DNA of 19,379 nucleotides from DSWT01 sp035415725 (lineage in GTDB: Bacteria; Chloroflexota; Anaerolineae; B4-G1; SLSP01), in assembly GCA_035415725.1 (NCBI GenBank), contig DAOOGN010000083.1, positions 1-19,379 of the forward strand. Reading direction: 5' to 3'. Below, one piece after another: positions 1-6,328 of this stretch. The first letter of the stretch is position 1, and every line of letters begins with the position of its first letter. The position numbers were made by a program, and so were the translations under genes. The notes beneath the pieces were generated by a model, which was given only the letters and a program-made list of their open reading frames with translations, searched no databases and was not told the origin of the DNA.

Positions 1-148
1 CTCGGCATTAGCAGCAAATTGAGAAAAGTCATGATCATTTCAGCGAATGGTAAGTAGAAAGAGTCGTGTAGATTAATTCAAGACTACTATCACTCATAAT
101 GTCCCAGAACTCAATACCTCTTTAGTAGTAAATTGTTGTGAACTAAAG
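1..148. other. Left flank of the insertion sequence, coding content unclear
   Basis: AT-rich flank left of the IS. Two very short frames touch the window edge and cannot be judged: a plus-strand frame open from base 1 to a TAG at 55-57 (it could be the last 18 codons of a gene), and a minus-strand ATG at 36-38 whose hydrophobic frame runs out of the window at base 1. They overlap, so at most one is real. I see no convincing promoter, RNA gene or terminator between 58 and 148. Confidence 0.3.
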
Positions 149-184
149 ACTCGACTTTTGCAGCACATTAACACGAGAATATCC
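149..184 (+). repeat. Left terminal inverted repeat of the IS
   Basis: The outer 14 bases are a perfect inverted match to 1801-1814. Inner blocks TTAACA (168-173) and GAGAATA (175-181, after one extra base) also recur in inverted form at the right end. Confidence 0.85.
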
Positions 185-194
185 TGAATCGGGC

Positions 195-222
195 CGTACA
201 TAGCTGAAACTGGCAGTATAAT
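195..222 (+). promoter_or_regulatory. Probable transposase promoter
   Basis: A perfect -10 box TATAAT lies at 217-222, with a weak -35 (CGTACA, 195-200) 16 bp upstream. Transcription would start near 229, just before the ribosome binding site at 243-249. The -10 is strong and the -35 poor, as is common for self-limiting transposase promoters. Confidence 0.5.
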
Positions 223-255
223 TAGGAGGAAAGGCCACCAAGCAGGAGGGGCAAG

Positions 256-1668
256 ATGATACCCTTGGTAGAATTTCCTCGATTGGTCGAGCATTACGCG
301 CCTTTCTTCGTTGACGTTTTCTCCGCTGAAGCGTTTGTCGAGTTCAAGCGGTACATCAGCGGCTTACTGATTGCGGAGAACAAGACCGTTGATGGCATCA
401 ACCGGTTATGTGGGTGTGAAAACCGCAATCAGAGCAGCCTCAACCGTTTGCTGACTCAAAGCCCTTTCACGTTAGCGGACTTGGACCAGCAGCGCCTCAA
501 GGTACTAGCCAGCACGCCGGAGACCCGACTGAAACCAACGGGGGTGTTGAGTGTCGATGACACCTTGCTAATGCATTATGGGCAGCATTTCGAGAAGATC
601 GCCTACTTATGGGATCACGTGCATAACTGCTATCGCTGGGCACACAACCTGGTCAGCCTCCATTACAGCGATAACGAAACCGATTATCCGTTGAGCTATC
701 AGTTGTGGGAACCACCTGACCTGGACAAACTGGAAACCGGACTCATGGCGGCCGATGTGACTCTCAGAGCCAGTCAGTACGTCCTCAAGGAGCAGGCGCC
801 CCAGCAATGGCGTCAGTACTTGCTGGGCGTGGGGCGGCGGCATCAGCACTGTGCCGAAGTCGCGAAACTGCATAGCAGCCAGTTGCGCCTGGCCGAACAA
901 CTGCTGGAACAGTGGGCCCAGGGCCACCCGGAGCCGCGCCTACCCGTGACCTTTGATAACTGGTACACGCAACCCGGATTCTGTCAGTTCTTGAACGACA
1001 CCTTGCAGTTGGCGTATGTAGGGACCCTGGCCCCTAGCGATCAAGTGGTGCTGAAAACCGGCACAAAGACCTTACAGGACTTTGCGGCACAGTTGAAACA
1101 AGAGCATAAGGATAATGGCGCCGCCGGGGGCAAGCCCGTGTTCAAAGCCGTCAGCATTTCTTACAAAGGGCAGCGCGAACACTATTTCAGCTATTGTGCC
1201 ACCCATCGGGTGCATAACTTTGGCAAACACCGCTTGGTCATCAATCACCAACAAGCGGACTTGTCGGACAACCCCGTGTTCTTGATGTCCAATCGCCTGC
1301 ATTGGCAAGCGCCAGGCATCACGCGCATCCGTCGCCATCGCTGGCCCATTGAAGTCTATTATGAAGAGGGCAAGGCCGAGGGGCTGGACCAGTATCAACT
1401 ACGGGATTTCGCGGCTGTTCAACGGCACGTCGCTTTGATCGCCGTAGTCTACAGTTTACTGCGCACCGCCCCATATGACCATGCCCTCCAAGACATGCTT
1501 CAAGGTCAACTCAAGTACGAACTTGAGGGCAGCGTACCTTTTTGGCGTCGGGCTACCCAAGCCCAAAGCTTGTGGGCCTTGGGGCTGTTCATCCAGGCGG
1601 GTTTGACGCAAGGACAACCGCTGCCTTCGATTATGGCGCCGCTCTTGCGGGCCGTGTGCCCGGCTTGA
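256..1668 (+). CDS. DDE transposase of the IS701/IS4 type
   Basis: 470 residues, full length for the group. The RNase H-fold catalytic acids are readable. The first Asp lies in SVDDTLL (D101/D102), the second in PVTFDNWYTQ (D234), and the catalytic Glu in RWPIEVYYEEGK (E366), with the YREK-like basic residue K373 seven positions on, as in IS4-superfamily enzymes. The Trp-Pro-Ile-Glu context and the N-terminal region of about 95 residues before the first Asp are like IS701 transposases. ATG at 256 is preceded by AGGAGGG at 243-249, a good site at normal spacing. No frameshift or internal stop, so the protein should be functional. It would cut and paste the 149-1814 element through its inverted repeats. 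IS701 against a related IS4 subgroup is not certain. Confidence 0.9.
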   Translation: MIPLVEFPRLVEHYAPFFVDVFSAEAFVEFKRYISGLLIAENKTVDGINRLCGCENRNQSSLNRLLTQSPFTLADLDQQRLKVLASTPETRLKPTGVLSVDDTLLMHYGQHFEKIAYLWDHVHNCYRWAHNLVSLHYSDNETDYPLSYQLWEPPDLDKLETGLMAADVTLRASQYVLKEQAPQQWRQYLLGVGRRHQHCAEVAKLHSSQLRLAEQLLEQWAQGHPEPRLPVTFDNWYTQPGFCQFLNDTLQLAYVGTLAPSDQVVLKTGTKTLQDFAAQLKQEHKDNGAAGGKPVFKAVSISYKGQREHYFSYCATHRVHNFGKHRLVINHQQADLSDNPVFLMSNRLHWQAPGITRIRRHRWPIEVYYEEGKAEGLDQYQLRDFAAVQRHVALIAVVYSLLRTAPYDHALQDMLQGQLKYELEGSVPFWRRATQAQSLWALGLFIQAGLTQGQPLPSIMAPLLRAVCPA

Positions 1669-1781
1669 GTAACCCCGGTCGAACGCAGTTGCCAACGCGC
1701 TGGCTTGGCGGCGAGCGCGGTTACTCGGGTGTTGCTCCTGACAGATGACGACTTGTCATCGCATCCCGCTTTTCAGCTTGT

Positions 1782-1814
1782 GGAGTATTCTCTGTTAAGG
1801 TGCAAAAGTCGAGT
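1782..1814 (-). repeat. Right terminal inverted repeat of the IS
   Basis: Read on the minus strand it begins ACTCGACTTTTGCA, continues through TTAACAGAGAATA, and aligns with 149-184 with only small gaps. Confidence 0.85.
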
Positions 1815-1857
1815 AAGGACTCGCTGATACACACCACTGGAATTTTCCAACGTGCTG

Positions 1858-2541
1858 CTAAACATGACGGCCGACCATAATCTGGTTCAACAATAGCCTT
1901 CCCAGACCTAATCTTCTAAACAGCATCTCAATCCTGTCCTCATACGGCAAGCCTGCCGGCGAAATCATGAAAGGTTCTGCCTCAATAACCTCAAAACCTC
2001 CCTGTTCCATAACTCGGCGCAAAAAAGGAAGGCTAAAAGTATAACGGTGCTGATCCTCGGGCAAACGCCCTACCCGAGCAGCAATCCATTCAAAAAGAGG
2101 GTTAGGGGTGGTCACAATGCAAATCCCCCCCGGACGTAAAACTCGATAGACGTCCCGTAACATTTTCAGCGGCTGGTTGATGTGCTCAATCACTGCCGCG
2201 GCACTGACGACATCAAAACTTTCATCGGCAAATGGCAGTTCCGTGGCGTCGGCCAACAGGGGAACAAACCGCATAGAATCTCCTAACCGTAATAACTCCC
2301 ATGAAAGCTCCAACCCTATGATCTTAAGACCTGGCCAGGCCTCCTGCAATACGGGAATCATCAAGCCGTCCGCAACCCCAACGTCTAGCAAATTTATTGC
2401 ATGGGGCTGGTGAGACTGCATGGCGCGTGACACTTCCTTTCCCCGTCGCCACAAACGATACTTGAAAGAGTGACGACGCTGACGTCCATAGTGATAATCA
2501 AGCCCTAAAACTCCGTCTTGGTCTTTAGACCTAATATTCAC
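1858..2541 (-). CDS. SAM-dependent class I methyltransferase
   Basis: From the GTG at 2541 the protein has 227 residues. A Rossmann-type methyltransferase core is visible: motif I DVGVADG at about residues 53-59, an acidic end of strand 2 in GLEL, ADATELPF before strand 4, FDVVSAAAVIEHI (the usual post-motif II region, ~109-121), and LRPGGICIVTTPNP. This is the Methyltransf_11 pattern of small-molecule, lipid and sugar methyltransferases. An upstream ATG (2637) is possible but would overlap the preceding gene by 100 bp. The GTG gives a 4-bp GTGA overlap with that gene's stop, matching the style of the operon, so I prefer it. It is the last gene of the glycan operon. A role in methylating a glycan or its lipid carrier is inferred from context; the substrate is unknown. 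Confidence 0.85.
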   Translation of the reverse strand: MNIRSKDQDGVLGLDYHYGRQRRHSFKYRLWRRGKEVSRAMQSHQPHAINLLDVGVADGLMIPVLQEAWPGLKIIGLELSWELLRLGDSMRFVPLLADATELPFADESFDVVSAAAVIEHINQPLKMLRDVYRVLRPGGICIVTTPNPLFEWIAARVGRLPEDQHRYTFSLPFLRRVMEQGGFEVIEAEPFMISPAGLPYEDRIEMLFRRLGLGRLLLNQIMVGRHV

Positions 2542-4022
2542 GCTTCTCTGCTCCACCACACACCCAATCTCCAGGCTAGCACCAGGGCGACGACCAATAA
2601 TGCCAATTTCACCACGCGAAATAAACCGTTTCCCCATACATCAACGGAGGTCGTAGTGAACAAGGGAAGAATGTCCGTATACAAATGTCCCAAATAATTA
2701 TGCTGGTCTTGTTGCCAACTGAGGCATAAAGCACGCTCATCATGTTGCAAAAAACCAAGCATCAAATGGACAACCATAGAAGGCAACGCAAATAGACCAA
2801 CGCCGGTGCGCATCCATCGCGGCAAATAATCCAAACAACACGCCATCAATAAAGCCACCAAAGGCAAAATGGGAAGGATGTGACGTGGGCCGATAAAGTG
2901 CCCACCGTACCAATAGCGATACTGGGCAAAGAGCACGATATTGGCAGCAATCGTTGCTGCCACCGTCAACCATTCCTGCCGATAGTGCTTCCCGCGCAAA
3001 CTCATATACAGACCCGGCAATGCTAATCCCAGGATCGGTGTGTAAACAAACACTCCTTTACTGGCGCTAAATAAAAATCCCCACAATCCGACAAACAAAT
3101 TGCCTCCGGTGTAGGCTTCTACCGGATCATCAAATTGTACATAGTCAGGTGCTTGATAATGGCTATAGGCTGTCACAAAAGGGTTCCCAAAACAACGAAA
3201 GTTGTAAAACCCCAGAAAAATAAGCGGCACAAGGCTCGATGCGAGAAAAATGGCGACGTCGCGGTAGAAGTAGGGGCGCCGCCAGCCCTTAGACAAAACC
3301 CATAATAGGTAGAACCCCATGGGTAACATAACCACACTCGTCGAAAAGTTAATCAAGACGGAATAACCACTGCTGAAAGCTGCCAGGAATAGAAAAAACC
3401 ACCGCCGCGTTTTCCGGTAACGAAAAGCTGACCACAATGCCAATAGCAGAAAAGTTGTGCTGGCAATATTGTTCATAAACGAAACAGCATAGACTACCTG
3501 GATCGTTGCTAATCCAGCGACTAACGCCCCGATTGCCGCACTTTTGCGTCGAAGACCCAACTCTACCGCTAATAGATAGGTCAACACGACAGCGAGGCTC
3601 GCCAACGCAGCCGGGAACAGCGGCAAAAAGTCCGGGATGGGTCTGGAATCCCAAAGAGGTAACAGCACATATCGAAACACCATATAGCCGGGGGCCACCA
3701 ACAGGGCAAAACCAGGAGGTTTGTTAGAATAATAGTGACCGGCATAGGTTGAGAGGTCAAGTGGAACAGGTGGCAGAAATGCGTCGAGTATAAAAGTATG
3801 TCCTTCTACCAAAGCTTGCACCAGGACAAAATGGGATGTTTCATTGCCGGTGACAAAAGCATTCCAGTTCCACTGTCCATCCTGGTAAAGAACCGCATAA
3901 CGGAGTAAAAGCAAGTAGATGCAGAAACAAAATAAACCAAGCAGGAACGCTCCTACCCAAAGCGGATGTTCCTGCTTGACATTTTGTTGCATTGAATCAG
4001 CAGAAACGAATCCGGCGCTCAT
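2538..4022 (-). CDS. Polytopic membrane glycosyltransferase, GT39/ArnT-like (GT-C fold)
   Basis: 494 residues with about ten hydrophobic segments. After the first membrane span (~23-43) comes an extracytoplasmic loop with acidic residues (NETSHF, then ILDAF) and a YYSNKPPG motif near residues 97-104. The first-loop acidic residue and the KPP signature are typical of GT39/ArnT-type enzymes that use polyprenyl-phosphate sugars. The ATG overlaps the stop of the radical SAM gene by 4 bp (ATGA, 4019-4022), and its own stop overlaps the methyltransferase start by 4 bp, so translation is probably coupled. It would transfer a sugar from a lipid carrier on the outer face of the membrane. The donor was probably made by a family 2 enzyme of the same operon. 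Acceptor (protein, lipid or polysaccharide) unknown. Confidence 0.82.
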   Translation of the reverse strand: MSAGFVSADSMQQNVKQEHPLWVGAFLLGLFCFCIYLLLLRYAVLYQDGQWNWNAFVTGNETSHFVLVQALVEGHTFILDAFLPPVPLDLSTYAGHYYSNKPPGFALLVAPGYMVFRYVLLPLWDSRPIPDFLPLFPAALASLAVVLTYLLAVELGLRRKSAAIGALVAGLATIQVVYAVSFMNNIASTTFLLLALWSAFRYRKTRRWFFLFLAAFSSGYSVLINFSTSVVMLPMGFYLLWVLSKGWRRPYFYRDVAIFLASSLVPLIFLGFYNFRCFGNPFVTAYSHYQAPDYVQFDDPVEAYTGGNLFVGLWGFLFSASKGVFVYTPILGLALPGLYMSLRGKHYRQEWLTVAATIAANIVLFAQYRYWYGGHFIGPRHILPILPLVALLMACCLDYLPRWMRTGVGLFALPSMVVHLMLGFLQHDERALCLSWQQDQHNYLGHLYTDILPLFTTTSVDVWGNGLFRVVKLALLVVALVLAWRLGVWWSREA

Positions 4023-5431
4023 AACCCGACAACTTTGAGCGCAGCCCGCGCCTTGCGACCAAACTCGCCCACCGAACGCACCTGCAACAACTGCTTGAGC
4101 GCATAACGCGGGCGCAAGTAGAAACTCTTGTAGGCGAAATTCGACAATTCAACCAACTCAGTTGTCGAAAGTTCCTCTTCCCAATAGCGCGGTTGAAAAT
4201 CCGGTGTTGGATTGACGGCAAATTCCTGCCAATAGTCACTATCAAAGACTCCCTGTTCCAAGGCATCAAAGTAGATACGTGTGCCGGGATAAGGTGTCAA
4301 GATACTGATATGAACGTAATCCGGGTCAAGATCCTTGGAAAGCTGAATCGTTTGCAAGATGTCCTCCCGTGTCTCCGTCGGCGCGCCAATCATGAAATAG
4401 GCTAATACGCCCATGCCGACTTTTTTGGTCCATTGAAATGCCTGGCGAACTTGTTCAATCGTGATGCGCTTGTTCAATACCGTCAGGATTTTTTCGGTGC
4501 CCGCCTCTACGCCATAATGAATACGCTCACAACCCGCCTCACGCATGGCCTTGAGCATCTCCGGCGTAACGGTATCCACTCGCGCCCGCACATCCCAGCC
4601 AATGTCAAGCTGACGACGTTGAATTTCCTCACAAATTCCCATCACACGCTGTTTATCTACTGTAAACGTATCATCATAAATCAGAAACTCGTAAATCCCT
4701 AAATGGGTACAGGCCTCCATTTCATCGACTACATTTTTGGGAGAACGCGCGCGGAAACGTTTTCCTAAATGTGGACGGTCACAGAAAGCGCATTGGAAAG
4801 GGCATCCCCGGCTGGTGAACATTGTCGTAATCGGTGTACGTTTAGCGATAACCGAACTATATTTTTCATACGGAACCAAATGCCGCGCAGGGAAGGGAAG
4901 ACTATCCAAATCCTGAATCATCGCTGTGCGACCGGTATTGATGATCTGTCCTTTGTCGGAAAATACCAGACCATGAATCTCTCGTAACTTGTCCGGCTGG
5001 TCTATATGATCCACTAACTCACTGAAGACATACTCTCCTTCTCCCATTACGACATAATCCACCCCCGGCAGATTGAGCGTCTCAAGGGGAAATAAGTGCG
5101 CGTGGGGGCCACCAATCACGACTCGCGCTTCGGGAACTACAGCTTTTACCACGCGAATGGTTTCTAGTACGTCCAACATTGTGAATGTCATTGCCGTAAT
5201 GCCAACCACATCGGGAACGGATTGGCGAACACGTTCGCCGACCTGCTCCCTGGTTAATTCTTCGACTTGCGCATCAATCACCTCAACACTGTGCCGTCCT
5301 TGCATTTCCATATAGGCAGCAATATAGAGTATACCTAACGGAGGGTTATAGCCCCGTTCCTCTTCGACAATCGAAGGGATATTTCCAATGATCTCGTGAG
5401 CACTTGGGGGGTTAATCAACAAAACTCTCAT
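4019..5431 (-). CDS. Radical SAM enzyme with B12-binding-type N-terminal domain
   Basis: 470 residues. The N-terminal part (~1-145) has the flavodoxin-like cobalamin-binding layout: MRVLLINPPS, PLGILYIAAY, VVGITAMTF, VVIGGPHAHLFP and GEGE. The cobalamin-coordinating DxHxxG is not seen: after VID the sequence reads AQVEE, so a base-off histidine is lacking, as in several family branches. The radical SAM core follows, with the [4Fe-4S] ligands C210, C214 and C217 in SRGCPFQCAFC. The architecture is that of the BchE/HpnJ/class B methyltransferase-like group, so methylation or another radical modification of a lipid or glycan is possible; substrate unknown. It sits between a family 2 glycosyltransferase and a GT39-like protein with 4-bp overlaps on both sides, which argues for a role in the same pathway. 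Confidence 0.88.
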   Translation of the reverse strand: MRVLLINPPSAHEIIGNIPSIVEEERGYNPPLGILYIAAYMEMQGRHSVEVIDAQVEELTREQVGERVRQSVPDVVGITAMTFTMLDVLETIRVVKAVVPEARVVIGGPHAHLFPLETLNLPGVDYVVMGEGEYVFSELVDHIDQPDKLREIHGLVFSDKGQIINTGRTAMIQDLDSLPFPARHLVPYEKYSSVIAKRTPITTMFTSRGCPFQCAFCDRPHLGKRFRARSPKNVVDEMEACTHLGIYEFLIYDDTFTVDKQRVMGICEEIQRRQLDIGWDVRARVDTVTPEMLKAMREAGCERIHYGVEAGTEKILTVLNKRITIEQVRQAFQWTKKVGMGVLAYFMIGAPTETREDILQTIQLSKDLDPDYVHISILTPYPGTRIYFDALEQGVFDSDYWQEFAVNPTPDFQPRYWEEELSTTELVELSNFAYKSFYLRPRYALKQLLQVRSVGEFGRKARAALKVVGL

Positions 5432-6297
5432 GGTTTTCCAGACCTCATCTTTGTAATGACATCGGCTAATAAGCCGGTTGCCGCAATTTGAACTGCCGCC
5501 ATAGCAATAATCACTGTAGTGATGTCCATGACTCGATCCATCCAGAAATAACTTCCTAGCAACACCGCCAAAGCCAAACCAAAGAGAAACAAACTCAAGG
5601 GCAAAAAGACCTTCAATGGCTTGAAATACACAACAATCCGAATCACCAGCAAGAAAAAACTGATTGTATCCTGGATCGGCTTGATCTTCGAACGCCCAAT
5701 TCTCGGCAAGTAATTGATGGGTTGAAAGAAAACATAGTAATCATTAGTGAGCATGGCAAGCGTGATAGTGGACGTAAAAGAAAATCCATTGGGATACAAG
5801 TGGAAGAATTCCAGAGCTGCGTCTCTACAAAACACTCGCTGTCCAGAATTCAGATCCGGAATGCGCATACCAACTAATAGACTGGCAAACATCGTCAATA
5901 GCCATTTCAGAGGGCGACGCACCCAAGGAATGTTGACATCCTCACCTGTACGCGCTCCCACTACCATATCGTATTGCCCTTGAACAAGCAAATCCAGCAG
6001 ACGAGGAATATTCGAAGCCGCATAGGTGCCATCTGCGTCCGTAATTGCAATAAGCTCTCCGGTTGCATACTTCAGGCCTGTTTTCAATGCAGCTCCATAA
6101 CCTCGATTTTGCGAATGCCTCAAGATTTGCACAGATTCATCCCGAATGGCCTCGGCGGTACAATCTGAAGAACCATCATCCACGACAATGATTTCATACT
6201 GATAATCCAAAGATTCCATCTCCGCCACGAGGTCAGTGATACACTGTTGAATACCTGCAACCTCGTTATAAGCCGGAATAATGATGCTTATCTTCAT
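5428..6297 (-). CDS. Family 2 glycosyltransferase, polyprenyl-phosphate sugar synthase type
   Basis: 289 residues. GT-A nucleotide-sugar binding region at the N-terminus: IIIPAYNE, then IIVVDDGSSD (~36-45), SQNRGYGAALKTG, and the metal-binding DxD in ITDADGTY (~85-92). Further on LNSGQRVFCR matches the acceptor-side region of DPM1/GtrB-like enzymes. Two C-terminal membrane spans (~226-250 and ~258-280) resemble GtrB/ArnC-type enzymes that load a sugar from a nucleotide donor onto polyprenyl phosphate at the cytoplasmic face. ATG at 6297 has GAGGG about 8 bases upstream. Its stop overlaps the radical SAM start by 4 bp, and 31 bp separate it from the large membrane protein gene upstream in the operon. 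The likely partner is a GT-C enzyme encoded next to it. Sugar identity cannot be read from sequence. Confidence 0.9.
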   Translation of the reverse strand: MKISIIIPAYNEVAGIQQCITDLVAEMESLDYQYEIIVVDDGSSDCTAEAIRDESVQILRHSQNRGYGAALKTGLKYATGELIAITDADGTYAASNIPRLLDLLVQGQYDMVVGARTGEDVNIPWVRRPLKWLLTMFASLLVGMRIPDLNSGQRVFCRDAALEFFHLYPNGFSFTSTITLAMLTNDYYVFFQPINYLPRIGRSKIKPIQDTISFFLLVIRIVVYFKPLKVFLPLSLFLFGLALAVLLGSYFWMDRVMDITTVIIAMAAVQIAATGLLADVITKMRSGKP

Positions 6298-6328
6298 TCA
6301 TACCCTCATTCTGTCGTCTACCATATCC

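Larger units (their letters stand above)
149..1814 (+). mobile_element. Complete insertion sequence, IS701/IS4-like, about 1.67 kb
   Basis: The element is bounded by inverted repeats whose outer 14 bases (ACTCGACTTTTGCA at 149-162; its complement at 1801-1814) match perfectly. The match continues inward with small gaps to about 184 on the left and 1782 on the right (TTAACA, then GAGAATA, on both sides). It carries one intact transposase with its own -10 box and ribosome binding site, so it may be active. Past the gene, 1667-1674 can pair with 1719-1726, enclosing a smaller stem (1697-1701 with 1714-1718). No convincing target duplication is visible: only a 3-base AAG directly abuts both ends (146-148 and 1815-1817). 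Family assignment rests on the transposase. Confidence 0.85.

Noticed and set aside
94..294. Minus-strand 66-codon open frame at the left IS end
   Set aside because: It crosses the IS boundary and the transposase start, so it cannot be an ancestral gene, and it shows no domain or ribosome site.
1744..1760. Small perfect hairpin GATGAC/GTCATC after the transposase
   Set aside because: Too short and not followed by T residues; could be part of the IS end structure but has no support as a terminator.
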